Part shown: one piece after another, positions 1-9,383 of the stretch
Layout: the number at the start of each line of letters is the position of its first letter
Position numbering within the stretch: the first letter of the stretch is position 1
Assembly: GCF_020711195.1 (NCBI RefSeq)
Contig: NZ_JAJFAT010000001.1
Location: 186,001-250,000, forward strand
Origin: Halanaerobium polyolivorans
GTDB taxonomy: Bacteria; Bacillota; Halanaerobiia; Halanaerobiales; Halanaerobiaceae
Direction of reading: 5' to 3'
DNA length: 64,000 nt
Notes under the pieces: generated by a model
What the model was told of the DNA's origin: nothing
The model's database searches: none
The model's input: only the letters and a program-made list of their open reading frames with translations
Position numbers and translations under genes: made by a program

Positions 1-1
1 T

Positions 2-1324
2 TTTTTAGTTGGTTTTTTTATCAATTATTCTATTGGAGAAAGATTTGATGATTTTATAAACTTACAGCGCCAGGAGAGCATAGAAGAATTATTAGAAATG
101 TTGAACGAGTATTATCAAGCTGGATCAAGAAATGAAATCAACTCACTTTTAAATAATTTTGTGAGGACAAATAGAATTCCAGTTTGGCTTGAAGACAGAG
201 ATGGTAATGTAAAATTTTCTCCTACTCAACAGCATCATCAAATGATGCGAAGGATGATGGGGGACTCTCAAATGATGGAAGAACGAAATGATTTTTTGCC
301 CGCTCAAAGCAGAAAAGAAGAAATCTATCTTGAGGGTTCTCTACAGGCTACTCTATACTGGCAGGAAGTTACTTCTCAAGAACAGATTGATTCAGAACTT
401 TATAATTATTTTAGAAGAAATGTTTTTCAAGCTATAATATTCAGTGCTTTAATAGTGACAGTACTGTTAATAATTATTTCTTTTATAATCTCTAGGCTAA
501 TAACCGAACCCTTAATCAAATTAAAAAATGCAGCTTTTAAAGTAGCTGACGGTGATTTTGAGCAAAATATATCAAATAATGGAGATGATGAATTAGCAGA
601 ATTAATTACAGCATTTAATCAAATGACAGAGAAATTAGCAAAATTAGAAAAAATTCGTAAAGAATCAGCATCTGACCTTGCTCATGAATTAAGAACCCCG
701 CTTACAACAATCAAGGGTTATATTGAAGCTTTTGAAGATGGCAAAATTTCTTTAGACCAGGAAAATATCGATGAACTTAAAGAAGAAATTGCAAGAATGG
801 TTGCTTTAATAGAGAAATTAAAAGAATTTGCTGAGGCTCAAAATAAGGTTTTTAATTTAAAAACAGAAAAAATCCAAATAAATGAGCTAATCAAAAATGT
901 AAGTAAAAAAAGGCAGAGGCAGATTAAATCAAAAAACTTAAAACTAAATTTGGAATTAGAAAATGGAATAATAATTGAGGCAGATAGGGATAGCTTAATC
1001 CAGATTTTAAATAATTTGATCGAAAATGCTGTCAAATATAATCGCGAAAATGGCGAGATTAATATTAAAAGCTATCAAGAAAATAACAAGATTATTATTC
1101 AGATTTCTGATACAGGTTATGGAATTTCCGAAGAGGATTTACCATATATTTTTGAACGTTTTTACAGGGCGGATAAATCTCGTTCTGCTAAAAATGGTGG
1201 AACTGGAATTGGACTGGCTGTTACAAAAGAATTAATTAAAGCTCATGGAGCAGAGATTGAGGTTGAAAGTAATAAAAGTGGTAGTAGCTTTAAAATTATA
1301 TTCCCAAGCTTTAAAGAAAAATGA
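2..1324 (+). CDS. Sensor histidine kinase, 5' end outside window
   Basis: Membrane sensor kinase that would autophosphorylate a histidine and pass the phosphate to a response regulator. The reading frame is open from base 2, so the start lies upstream; an internal ATG at 98 is not the start. Counting from base 2, about 440 residues are visible: the tail of a first membrane helix, a short extracytoplasmic region with a Met/His-rich patch (HHQMMRRMMG), a second membrane helix, a HAMP linker, a HisKA box (DLAHELRTPL), an N box (NLIENAVKYN) and G boxes (DTGYGISEEDLP, GTGIGLAVTKELI). The order resembles BaeS-type kinases. The partner regulator is probably upstream, off the window. The Met/His patch might sense a metal, which is a guess. 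Confidence 0.9.
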   Translation, partial: FLVGFFINYSIGERFDDFINLQRQESIEELLEMLNEYYQAGSRNEINSLLNNFVRTNRIPVWLEDRDGNVKFSPTQQHHQMMRRMMGDSQMMEERNDFLPAQSRKEEIYLEGSLQATLYWQEVTSQEQIDSELYNYFRRNVFQAIIFSALIVTVLLIIISFIISRLITEPLIKLKNAAFKVADGDFEQNISNNGDDELAELITAFNQMTEKLAKLEKIRKESASDLAHELRTPLTTIKGYIEAFEDGKISLDQENIDELKEEIARMVALIEKLKEFAEAQNKVFNLKTEKIQINELIKNVSKKRQRQIKSKNLKLNLELENGIIIEADRDSLIQILNNLIENAVKYNRENGEINIKSYQENNKIIIQISDTGYGISEEDLPYIFERFYRADKSRSAKNGGTGIGLAVTKELIKAHGAEIEVESNKSGSSFKIIFPSFKEK

Positions 1325-1395
1325 TTCAGAATTTGAAAGAAAATAGTTAAAATAATATTAATCTCAAATATAATGATTTAAGAGGAGTGATCGGA

Positions 1396-2046
1396 TTGAA
1401 TTTTACCCGTTTTTTTAATTTATTTACTTTAGGTGGACCAATGACATTACCACTATTAATTGCTTCGGTGTTTAGTTTAGCTGTAATCATAGAAAAAACA
1501 ATTTTCTTTGCTAGAAATAAGGATAATAATTTTAGATTAATTAAAAGAATAGAAATACTTGTTGAAGAAGGCGATATTTTAAGTGCTTTAAATGAGTTAA
1601 AAGGCAAAAAAAGTACCAATGCAAAATTGATTTCAACGGCTCTAGCTCATAATAGTGAAGACCCTGCTCGCTTAAGAGAAGTACTGCAAGCAGTTGGTGA
1701 AGATGAGATCAAAAAAATGGAAAAACATTTGCCAATACTTGATGTAGTAGCAATGATTTCTCCCCTTTTAGGACTTTTAGGTACAGTAATTGGAATTATT
1801 AGCAGTTTTAATATCTTGGGTACAGCTGCTGGGGCAGCAAATCCAGCTCAAATTAGTTCTGGTATAGCTGCTGCTCTAATCAGTACTGCTTTAGGTTTGA
1901 TTATTGCCATCCCTACTGCTATCTTTTATTCGTATTTTTCTCATATGGTAGAAAGGAAAGCTCATAATATGAATTTAAGTATGGTAGAGATTATTGATGT
2001 TGTTTCCAATAATCGAGGTGAAGAAAATGTTCAAAAGTACTCTTAA
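1396..2046 (+). CDS. exbB: ExbB/TolQ/MotA-family proton channel
   Basis: Inner-membrane proton-channel subunit that with ExbD energises TonB. 216 residues with an N-terminal hydrophobic segment, a cytoplasmic domain and two C-terminal helices; the conserved MotA/TolQ/ExbB core is seen in VVAMISPLLGLLGTVIGII and ALISTALGLIIAIPTAI. The longest frame begins at GTG 1387, but a strong ribosome binding site (AGAGGAG, 1381-1387) sits on that codon, so TTG 1396 is the better start. It leads an exbB-exbD-tonB cluster; the stop overlaps the exbD start by 20 bases. TolQ is the alternative name, but the adjacent TonB favours ExbB. Confidence 0.9.
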   Translation: MNFTRFFNLFTLGGPMTLPLLIASVFSLAVIIEKTIFFARNKDNNFRLIKRIEILVEEGDILSALNELKGKKSTNAKLISTALAHNSEDPARLREVLQAVGEDEIKKMEKHLPILDVVAMISPLLGLLGTVIGIISSFNILGTAAGAANPAQISSGIAAALISTALGLIIAIPTAIFYSYFSHMVERKAHNMNLSMVEIIDVVSNNRGEENVQKYS

Positions 2047-2434
2047 AAAGAAAAGTTCAATAAATATTATACCAATGGTAGATGTAATATTTTTCTTGCT
2101 TGTCTTTTTCATGCTTTTTACTACTTTTAGAACTAATCCTCAGGGAATTGAGATGCAGCTTCCGACTGCGGTAACTGCAACAGACCAGAGTGAGACAAAT
2201 TTCATAGTTGAAATTGATGCTGATGGTTCCTATTATTTTGAAGGTGAATCATTAGCTTTAAGTCAGATTATCTCTGAAGCAGAAGTTAGAAATGAAGATA
2301 ATGAAGGTCAATTGACAATAATAATTAGTGCAGATAAAGAAACTAGATATGACAATGTGGTTTCATTAATAGATCAAATGAGGAATGCTGGAATATATAG
2401 ACTTGCACTAGCAGCAGAAAAAGATGGCAGTTAA
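2027..2434 (+). CDS. exbD: ExbD/TolR-family biopolymer transport protein
   Basis: Partner of ExbB in the proton-driven motor. 135 residues: short basic cytoplasmic tail, one membrane helix with the conserved aspartate (PMVDVIFFLLVFFMLF), then a periplasmic domain. I chose ATG 2027 because an AGGTGA-type ribosome site lies just upstream and because residues before it (from 1994) are not family-like. It overlaps the exbB 3' end, suggesting translational coupling, and tonB follows after 15 bases. Confidence 0.9.
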   Translation: MFKSTLKKKSSINIIPMVDVIFFLLVFFMLFTTFRTNPQGIEMQLPTAVTATDQSETNFIVEIDADGSYYFEGESLALSQIISEAEVRNEDNEGQLTIIISADKETRYDNVVSLIDQMRNAGIYRLALAAEKDGS

Positions 2435-2449
2435 CAGGATGGTGAATTT

Positions 2450-3433
2450 ATGCCAAATAATAATGATCAAAATAAATTACTTAAATATATAGTGCTTTCC
2501 CTTATCTTTCATTTGCTGATTATTTATATTATTCCAATTGGCTTTATGCATGGTAGTGCTCAAAGTGATGGAGAATTAAATGATTATAGATATATTCAAA
2601 TGATAGATTATCAACCATCTCTAATTGATGAGGCTCCAGTAGAGCCTGAGGCAGAAGTGGAAGTGGAAGAGGAAAACGAAGAAATAGTGGAAGAAGAACT
2701 TGCTGAGGTAGATGAGCCTGTTGAGGAAGAAATTGAAGAAGTTGAAGAGGAAATCATTGAAACTGATGAAGCTATTGAGGAAGATGTTAGTGAAGAAGAA
2801 TTTATTGAAGAAGATATTGAAATTGCAGAGGAAGAAGTTTTGCCAGAAGATCCCTCTGAAGAAATAGCAGATGCAGCTATAGATGAAATAATTGATGAAG
2901 ATGTTAGTGAAGAAGTAGAAGAGATTATAACAGCTGAAGAAAGTGAAATGGAAATTGAAGTTGAAGAAGAAACTGCTACAGATACTGAAAGAGAAACTGA
3001 AGAACAAAGCCAGACTCAAGAGGAAAGTGAAGCACAGGAGGAAAGTGAAGCACAGGAGGAAAGTGAAGCTGCTGAAGAAGCTGTAGTTGAGGAAGAACCA
3101 CCACCTCCACCAAGTTCAGGGGATTTAATTAACTTGATAGTAGCCCCTACTTTTCCAAAAGACCTAGTAGGAAGCAGATCTGAAGGTATAGTTCAATTAA
3201 GTGCTGAAATTTCTAGACAGGGTGAAGTTAGAGCCGTCGATATAATTGAATCATCTGGTTATGAATCTATGGATAGAGTTGCTGCAATAACGATCGAAAG
3301 AGGCTGGACATTTAAAGAATACCAGCAAGCTTATAAAATCCCTGTTTCAGTAGAGTATTATATTGATGATTCAGATAATCCTCAGGTCGAGGTTGAACTT
3401 GGAGAAATACAATTTATTTCAGGAGGTGAGTAA
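2450..3433 (+). CDS. tonB: TonB-like energy transducer with acidic linker
   Basis: Transmits ExbBD motion across the periplasm to outer-membrane receptors. 327 residues: N-terminal signal-anchor (LKYIVLSLIFHLLIIYIIP), a very long linker (about residues 55-215) that is overwhelmingly Glu/Asp/Val/Ile rather than the usual Pro-Lys type, a short PPPPP stretch, then a TonB C-terminal domain (about 225-305) with SEGIVQLSAEISRQGEV and the IIESSGYESMD region. The linker contains a threefold six-residue repeat encoded by 18-bp DNA repeats. Context with exbB and exbD makes the assignment firm. The acidic linker suggests adaptation to high salt; no TonB-dependent receptor is in the window. Confidence 0.88.
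   Translation: MPNNNDQNKLLKYIVLSLIFHLLIIYIIPIGFMHGSAQSDGELNDYRYIQMIDYQPSLIDEAPVEPEAEVEVEEENEEIVEEELAEVDEPVEEEIEEVEEEIIETDEAIEEDVSEEEFIEEDIEIAEEEVLPEDPSEEIADAAIDEIIDEDVSEEVEEIITAEESEMEIEVEEETATDTERETEEQSQTQEESEAQEESEAQEESEAAEEAVVEEEPPPPPSSGDLINLIVAPTFPKDLVGSRSEGIVQLSAEISRQGEVRAVDIIESSGYESMDRVAAITIERGWTFKEYQQAYKIPVSVEYYIDDSDNPQVEVELGEIQFISGGE
3020..3073 (+). repeat. Three 18-bp tandem repeats inside tonB
   Basis: Two exact copies and one variant copy of GAGGAAAGTGAAGCACAG (3020-3037, 3038-3055, 3056-3073) encode EESEAQ, EESEAQ and EESEAA. The unit is in frame, so copy-number change would alter linker length without breaking the gene. Confidence 0.9.
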
Positions 3434-3441
3434 AAAATAAT

Positions 3442-5436
3442 ATGAAAAAATACAAAAAGATATTGATTTTTATAACTGTGATTACAATGATTTTTATGAT
3501 AAATATTAATATAAGTGCAGAAAATGATACTTTTAGTGCTGTTGATGAACATAATAATCTGCGTTTTGGTAATGAATATATTGTCATTGTAGTCAATCAA
3601 AATGAAAATGCAATGGGGAGATTTGCTGTAGAAACTACAGGTGGTGCACCATTAAGAGAAGATGATATGAATAAACCTTTAATTTATGGTAGGCCAACTC
3701 CCTGGACTTCTTATACAACTCTATGGTTAAATGGTGAAAAATATGTTTTTGGTGGACAAACCGAAAGAAGAGCTGGTAAAGATGCTAAATATGGTGAAGT
3801 TATTCAAGAACCAACTTTAGAAAATGGACAAATCATTACCAAAACTCAATTTGATAATATTGTTGTTGAACAGATATTATCAATTGTTAGAAGTTCGACC
3901 ACTGGTTTAGCAGATACTGCCCAGATTAAATATAGAATTATCAATGAAGGTGATGAAAGAGAAAAGGTAGGTTTACGTTTGATGATTGATACTATGTTAG
4001 GTGAAAATGATGGAGCCCCTTTTAGACTTGGGGAAGATACCATTTCAACAGATACTTTATATTATGACAAACAGCTGGAAACTTTTTGGCAGGCTTTTGA
4101 TAGTATATCTAATCCTCAGGTTACTTCACAGGGAACACTAATTGGTCCAGATGTCACAACTCCTGACCGAGTCTATTTTTCAGATTGGGGAAGTCTAGCA
4201 GATGGTGTTTGGGATTTTGATTTTAATCCTGGTGAAGAATTTATCCGCAGAGGAGAATTTGAAATAGATAGTGCAATGGCAATGTATTGGGTTCCTGATA
4301 CACTTGAAGCTGGTGAAAGTAAAACTATTATTAGTAATTATGGATTGGGAGGAATTACTATAGTACCAGGTATTTTGTCCCTGGGTGTAACATCTCCTGC
4401 AGAAGTTACTTTTAATGAAAATAATAGAAGTTTCCCTGTTGTAGCCTATCTTGAAAATACATCTGATATTGAAGCTAAAAATGTAAGAGCTGAGCTTGAG
4501 CTACCAGATAATTTCGAGGCTGATAATATTGACAGAGAAATAGGTGATCTGGATGCTGGTGGTATTAGTCAGATAAATTGGAATGTAAGACCAAAAGATT
4601 ATGGAGATATACCTGAAGATATGACCTATAGGGTTATTGTTGAAGCTGATAATACTGATTCCAATGAAGTGGAGAGAAAAGTAGATTTTTTAGGTCCTCC
4701 TATTTTAGAGGCAGATATAAGTTTGATGGAAGAGGTTGAAGCAATAGATGGCAAATTAGAACCAAATCCATTTAAGTTACAGGCTAATATCAGCAATGTT
4801 GGTGAAACTGCACTTTATGGAGTAGAAGCTGAACTTATTTTAGCTCCTGGTCTTGATGCAGCTGCTAGTGAAAGATTAACTAAACATTTAGGTATCTTAG
4901 ATTCAAATGAAAGACTAAATGTTAACTGGTTGATTCAAGCATTAAGAGTTGATGGTAAATTACCCTTTGCAGTCAAGGTAAGTGGAATTAATGATTATGA
5001 AAAAACAATTGTTGAAGAAATAGAATTACCCGAACTTAGTCCACTTGTTTATTTAAGAGAAACCCCGGGTCAGCGTGATCAAAATTATCTCTCTGTAGAT
5101 ATTGTTGCTGCTAATATTGGTGAAGCTGAAATTATGGATTTTGATTTTGTTTTTGACAATGATAAACTGCTTTTAAGCCATGTTTCAAGGGGCGATTTCT
5201 TTATCGGAGATAATAATTTACTTCCTTTTAATCGACCAGAAAGAATAGAAAGTGGAAAATTAAGATTTGAACAAGAATTACCTTATGATCATTTTAATGG
5301 AGTGATTGCTACAGTCCACTTTAGAAAACGGGCTGATAGTTATGGTAATATTGAAATTGAGAATTTATCATTAATAAATGCTGATAATAACGAAATAGAA
5401 ATTAAGTTGAGAAATATCATTAAGGAGGAAGAATAA
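3442..5436 (+). CDS. Large secreted beta-sandwich protein, unknown function
   Basis: 664 residues with an N-terminal signal peptide (MKKYKKILIFITVITMIFMI, cleavage near ISA-EN). I do not recognise the N-terminal beta-rich domain (about 25-310). It is followed by two CARDB/NEW3-like immunoglobulin-fold modules (about 315-420, FPVVAYLENTSDIEAKNV; and 440-530, LQANISNVGETALYGVEAEL) and a C-terminal segment (about 540-660) with cohesin-like character: VDIVAANIGEAEIMDFDF, then GVIATVHFRKRADSYGNI. It starts 8 bases after tonB stops, using an AGGAGGTG site at the end of tonB, and is followed 2 bases later by the SLH protein, so it is co-transcribed with the TonB motor. Probably periplasmic or surface located; the domain calls are by eye. 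Confidence 0.7.
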   Translation: MKKYKKILIFITVITMIFMININISAENDTFSAVDEHNNLRFGNEYIVIVVNQNENAMGRFAVETTGGAPLREDDMNKPLIYGRPTPWTSYTTLWLNGEKYVFGGQTERRAGKDAKYGEVIQEPTLENGQIITKTQFDNIVVEQILSIVRSSTTGLADTAQIKYRIINEGDEREKVGLRLMIDTMLGENDGAPFRLGEDTISTDTLYYDKQLETFWQAFDSISNPQVTSQGTLIGPDVTTPDRVYFSDWGSLADGVWDFDFNPGEEFIRRGEFEIDSAMAMYWVPDTLEAGESKTIISNYGLGGITIVPGILSLGVTSPAEVTFNENNRSFPVVAYLENTSDIEAKNVRAELELPDNFEADNIDREIGDLDAGGISQINWNVRPKDYGDIPEDMTYRVIVEADNTDSNEVERKVDFLGPPILEADISLMEEVEAIDGKLEPNPFKLQANISNVGETALYGVEAELILAPGLDAAASERLTKHLGILDSNERLNVNWLIQALRVDGKLPFAVKVSGINDYEKTIVEEIELPELSPLVYLRETPGQRDQNYLSVDIVAANIGEAEIMDFDFVFDNDKLLLSHVSRGDFFIGDNNLLPFNRPERIESGKLRFEQELPYDHFNGVIATVHFRKRADSYGNIEIENLSLINADNNEIEIKLRNIIKEEE

Positions 5437-5438
5437 AT

Positions 5439-6128
5439 ATGAAAATAAAAAATATAATTATTTTGGCTTTAATCTTAACTTTTATCGTTAGTTTTGGAGC
5501 AGCTGCTCAAGAGTTCGAAGATGTTCCAAGAGATCACTGGGCTTATGATAGTGTTCAAACTCTTGCTGAAAGAGGTTATTTGAGCCTATATGCTGGAGAA
5601 GATTTTGATGGAGATGAAAGTGTTACAAGATATGAGTTAGCTGAAATAATTGCTAATATCTTAGATAATATGATTGCAGGTGGAGGAGAGCTTACTGAAG
5701 AGGATGTTGATATTATTAGAGAGCTTTCACTTGAATTTAGAGATGAATTAGTTTCGGTTGCTCAAAACCAGAGAGAATTTGAAGATAGAATTAAAGAAGT
5801 AGAAGATCAAGCAAAAATCCAAGATGAAGATATTTCAGATGTAAACATAAGAGTATCTGAGCTGCAGGAAGAACTTTCTATTTTGTCAAATCAAATTGAT
5901 ACTTTAGCTAGTTTAGAAGATCAGCTTGAAGATGATGAAACTCTGGGTGATATTCAAGAAAGACAGAGAATGAGTTTATCAAGGCTTGATGATTTAGAAA
6001 GTCGAGTGGCTCAACTTGAAACTGGAGTAGATCCTGATGATGCAGATTTAAGAGGAAGAGCTGGACTAGATTCAATTAACACAGGTTATATTATTGGAGG
6101 TCTTGCTTTGTTGGCCCTAATTTTATAA
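5439..6128 (+). CDS. SLH-domain, coiled-coil envelope tether (Omp-alpha-like)
   Basis: 229 residues: signal peptide (to about residue 24, GAAAQ), one S-layer-homology domain (about 25-80: FEDVPRDHWAYDSVQTLAER, then VTRYELAEIIANIL), an extended coiled coil (about 95-200) and a C-terminal hydrophobic segment (GYIIGGLALLALIL). In diderm Firmicutes and Thermotogae, SLH domains bind peptidoglycan or its secondary polymers, and Thermotoga Omp-alpha has this same SLH, coiled coil and C-terminal membrane anchor. I infer a spacer holding the outer membrane to the wall. It follows the secreted protein by 2 bases and precedes a wall hydrolase. Confidence 0.75.
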   Translation: MKIKNIIILALILTFIVSFGAAAQEFEDVPRDHWAYDSVQTLAERGYLSLYAGEDFDGDESVTRYELAEIIANILDNMIAGGGELTEEDVDIIRELSLEFRDELVSVAQNQREFEDRIKEVEDQAKIQDEDISDVNIRVSELQEELSILSNQIDTLASLEDQLEDDETLGDIQERQRMSLSRLDDLESRVAQLETGVDPDDADLRGRAGLDSINTGYIIGGLALLALIL

Positions 6129-6170
6129 ATATACTAATATAAAATAGGATTTTGAAAAGGAGAAGATATA

Positions 6171-6776
6171 ATGCAGAATATATCCTTTAAAAAAATTATT
6201 ATTGCTTTAAGTTTAATTTTAATAATTAATAGTATATTTATTCCTGTTCTTTATCCGGTAAATAGGGTTAGAGCTTCCAGTTCAATTGATAGAGAAGATC
6301 TTTATACCGGTCTTGGTTTAGTTTTCTTGCTAGTTGTTTTTGGTGGCAGTAGAGATAGAAATACTTCTAGTTCAGACTTTAATATTAATAGAGATGATAT
6401 TGAAAGCAGAGGAAGTTTTGATGAAGAAGAAGTACATGTTTTAGCAAGTATCATCCATGCTGAAGCCAGGGGTGAAAGCTATAAAGGAAAAGTTGCGGTT
6501 GGTGCCGTTGTTTTAAACAGAGTTTATGATCCTGCTTTTCCTGATACTATCAAAGAAGTAGTATATCAATCTGGTCAATTTACACCTGTTGAAAACGATA
6601 TGATAAACATGGCCCCAAATGATGAATCAATTAAAGCAGCTTATGAAGCAATAGAAGGTAATGATCCCAGTCAGGGTAGTCTTTATTTTTATAATCCTGA
6701 TAAATCAATTAATCCTAGCTTTTTTGCTCAACGAGAAAAAGTCATAAGAATAGGAAATCATGTGTTTTTAAGATAA
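6171..6776 (+). CDS. SleB-like cell-wall hydrolase
   Basis: 201 residues: N-terminal signal anchor, a second short hydrophobic stretch (TGLGLVFLLVVFGG), then a Hydrolase_2/SleB catalytic domain (about 85-201) beginning EVHVLASIIHAEARGESYKG. The early glutamate in HAEARGE is the expected catalytic residue of this transglycosylase-like family; GQFTPV and SLYFYNP are also typical. The start has a good ribosome site (GGAGAAG). In spore formers SleB acts in germination; here, last in an envelope cluster, it more likely remodels the wall. It ends just before a strong terminator. Confidence 0.85.
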   Translation: MQNISFKKIIIALSLILIINSIFIPVLYPVNRVRASSSIDREDLYTGLGLVFLLVVFGGSRDRNTSSSDFNINRDDIESRGSFDEEEVHVLASIIHAEARGESYKGKVAVGAVVLNRVYDPAFPDTIKEVVYQSGQFTPVENDMINMAPNDESIKAAYEAIEGNDPSQGSLYFYNPDKSINPSFFAQREKVIRIGNHVFLR

Positions 6777-6790
6777 AATAATTCTAATTA

Positions 6791-6844
6791 AAAAAGCTCC
6801 CTTTAAACTTGAATTTGATCTAAGTTTAAAAGGGAGCTTTTTTA
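6791..6844. terminator. Bidirectional terminator between wall hydrolase and gyrA-like gene
   Basis: Long near-perfect inverted repeat (AAAGCTCCCTTTAAACTT paired with AAGTTTAAAAGGGAGCTTT, one bulge), flanked by A-tract and T-tract, between converging genes. Confidence 0.9.
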
Positions 6845-6850
6845 TCAATA

Positions 6851-9229
6851 TTAATCATCTGCAATGAGGATCTTTTTTACTCTTGCGATTTTTTCAAAAC
6901 TAATATTTTGGGTTATTTGATACATATTACCACCAGGAGATGTTTCTGGTATTTTATCTACTTCCACTATATACATTTCGCCATTTTTGGCAGCAATTAA
7001 TATTTTTTCATTATCCTTACAAAAAGCAGCCCCTGCTAATTTATAATTTTGATTAGAGAATATTCTTTGGCCTTTACCATTTCTTTTTTGAAGTCTAAAT
7101 TGGCTTAATTTAATTTTATTAGCTCTTCCTCTTTCTGTGACTGAAACCAAATATTTATTTCTATCATAAATTGAAAAGGCAGTTGCTTTATCATTTTTGG
7201 CAAGTTTTATTGCTTTGCTTCCCATTGTATTACGACCGGTGCTGGAAAAACTTTCTCCTTTAAATCGAATTGCATAACCATTTTGAGAAACAACAATTAT
7301 TTGATCTTTCTCTTTAGCTTTTTCTACATTGATTAATTTATCATTATCAAGTTTAATTGCTCTAATATGGCTGTAATTAGTTTGATATTCTTTGGCTGCT
7401 GTTCTTTTGATTTGACCGGATTCAGTCAGAAAAACATAAAAATGATTTTCTTTCTTTTTAGAAAGTATATTTAAAGAAATTATATTTTCTTCGATTGGTA
7501 GCTGTATATATTTAGATAAATTATCACCTGTAGACAAACCATGGTGTTCTTCAAGCTCATGAACTTGAAGGTTATATACTTCACCATGATCACTGAAGAA
7601 AAGAAGTTGATCAAGAGAAGAACCTTTAACAGTTGATATTAAATAATCATTTTTTGCAGCTCTTAAATTAGAATATTCTTCATTTCTTTTTATAATTCCT
7701 CTATAGGAGAGAGAAACAACCGCTTCTTTTTTCTTGATTAAATCTTGTTTGTTAATTTCTGCTTTTTTATCATCTTTGATAATATTGCTTCTTCTTTTAT
7801 CTGCAAATTTAGCTTTCATTTCTTTTAATTCAGCTTTTAAATATGCTTTTAAAACTTCTTCTTCTCTTAAGATCTTTTTGTATTCTTTGATTTTTGCTGC
7901 TAATTCTAATTTTTCAGCTTCTAATTTTTCTATTTCCATCCCAACTAATCTCTGCAGCTGCATTTGTAGTATTGACTGAGCTTGCTCTTCACTAATATTT
8001 AATTTTTTAACAAGCTTAGCTTTTGCTTCGCTTTTTTCTTTAGAGTTTCTAATGATCTGAATAACTAAATCAAGCTTATTTATTGCAGTTTTCAAACCTT
8101 CTAAAATATGAAAACGTGTTTCAGATTTATTTAAATTATATTTAGTATGGTTTTTAATAACCTCTTTACGAAAATCTATAAAATGCTCTAAGATTTCTAT
8201 TAAACCCATTACTTTAGGTTTTTTATTGTCTAAGGCTAAAAGATTAATTCTAAAGCTGCTCTGCATTGATGTATACTTATAGAGCCGATTTAAAGTTAAT
8301 TCTGGGTCAGCCCCGCTTTTAAGTTGGATTAATATTCTAATTCCATCTTTGTCTGATTCATCCCTTAGGTCAGAAACAGAAGTTAATTTAGATTTATTAA
8401 CCAGATTAGCAATTTCCTCAATTAATTTTGACTTATTTAATTGATAGGGAATTTCTGTAATAATTATATTTTTATGTCTTCCTTCTTTTTCAATTTTGCT
8501 TTTGGCTCTTAAAATAATTTTTCCTTTACCACTTTCATAAGCACTCTTTATCCCTTCATTACCCACAATACTAGCTCCGGTCGGAAAATCGGGGCCTGGA
8601 AGATGATTTTTAATAATTGTCTCTAAACGAGCATTAGGATATTCAAGCAAATGTAATACAGCATCTATAACCTCAGCTAAGTTATGAGGTGGAATAGAGG
8701 TGCTCATTCCGACTGCAATCCCACTTGAGCCATTAACTAAAAGGTTGGGTATTTTAGCCGGTAAAACCTCTGGTTCTTGAAGAGTACCGTCAAAATTATC
8801 TCTGAATTTAACTGTTTCTTCATCAATATTTTCTAAAAGTGATTCTGCCACTTCGGTTAACTTTGTTTCAGTATAACGCATTGCTGCAGCACTATCACCA
8901 TCAATAGAACCAAAATTACCATGACCATCTATTAACTGGTAGCGCTGATTAAAGTCCTGGGCCATCCGAACAAGAGCATCATAAACAGCAGAATCTCCAT
9001 GAGGGTGAAACTTACCAAGAACCTCCCCAACAAGTCGGGCAGATTTTTTATGGGCCTTATTATGTAATAACCCCAATTCTCTTGCTGCATATAAAATTCT
9101 TCTATGGACAGGCTTTAAACCATCTCTAACATCTGGAAGTGCTCTTCCAATAATAACACTTAAAGAATAGTTTAAATAAGCATCTTTCATTTTATCTTCA
9201 ATTGCAATTGGATAAATTTCTTCACTCAT
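6851..9229 (-). CDS. gyrA: DNA gyrase subunit A-like (type IIA topoisomerase)
   Basis: Breakage-reunion subunit that cuts and religates DNA, partner of the divergent B subunit. 792 residues. N-terminal catalytic core: [37 protein letters not shown] and catalytic tyrosine in AAAMRYTE. The quinolone-region signature [20 protein letters not shown] is GyrA-type rather than the Firmicute ParC type (GNNGS...GDP). The coiled-coil tower is in the middle and the beta-pinwheel C-terminal from about 500. The GyrA box, needed for DNA wrapping, reads QKRNGKG instead of QRRGGKG. So the core looks like gyrase, while the wrapping element is slightly degenerate; it could be a second gyrase or serve as topoisomerase IV. 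Ribosome site GAGAGGAG precedes the ATG. Confidence 0.88.
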   Translation of the reverse strand: MSEEIYPIAIEDKMKDAYLNYSLSVIIGRALPDVRDGLKPVHRRILYAARELGLLHNKAHKKSARLVGEVLGKFHPHGDSAVYDALVRMAQDFNQRYQLIDGHGNFGSIDGDSAAAMRYTETKLTEVAESLLENIDEETVKFRDNFDGTLQEPEVLPAKIPNLLVNGSSGIAVGMSTSIPPHNLAEVIDAVLHLLEYPNARLETIIKNHLPGPDFPTGASIVGNEGIKSAYESGKGKIILRAKSKIEKEGRHKNIIITEIPYQLNKSKLIEEIANLVNKSKLTSVSDLRDESDKDGIRILIQLKSGADPELTLNRLYKYTSMQSSFRINLLALDNKKPKVMGLIEILEHFIDFRKEVIKNHTKYNLNKSETRFHILEGLKTAINKLDLVIQIIRNSKEKSEAKAKLVKKLNISEEQAQSILQMQLQRLVGMEIEKLEAEKLELAAKIKEYKKILREEEVLKAYLKAELKEMKAKFADKRRSNIIKDDKKAEINKQDLIKKKEAVVSLSYRGIIKRNEEYSNLRAAKNDYLISTVKGSSLDQLLFFSDHGEVYNLQVHELEEHHGLSTGDNLSKYIQLPIEENIISLNILSKKKENHFYVFLTESGQIKRTAAKEYQTNYSHIRAIKLDNDKLINVEKAKEKDQIIVVSQNGYAIRFKGESFSSTGRNTMGSKAIKLAKNDKATAFSIYDRNKYLVSVTERGRANKIKLSQFRLQKRNGKGQRIFSNQNYKLAGAAFCKDNEKILIAAKNGEMYIVEVDKIPETSPGGNMYQITQNISFEKIARVKKILIADD

Positions 9230-9283
9230 CTTTAATCTCCTCTCAACAAATTAATTTCATAATAAGCTTCTTACTGCTAATAT

Positions 9284-9313
9284 ATAATATCATTTTATGA
9301 ATGGCTTATGCAA
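9284..9313 (-). promoter_or_regulatory. Candidate promoter of gyrA-like gene
   Basis: On the minus strand TTGCAT, 18 bases, TATTAT. The divergent gyrB-like gene has a TATAAT at 9355-9360 with a poor -35, so both promoters lie within about 80 bases. Confidence 0.45.
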
Positions 9314-9383
9314 ATCATTTTGTTTTTTAACTAGCATTATATTTAACTCTTTGTTATAATAAGGAAATGAAGGATGGTGACAA

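Noticed and set aside
2621-3019. 132-codon minus-strand frame opposite the tonB linker
   Set aside because: It is the complement of a Glu-rich coding repeat, giving a Phe/Asn-rich artefact.
3020-3073. 18-bp direct repeats as a CRISPR fragment
   Set aside because: No spacers; the repeats are contiguous and in frame within tonB.
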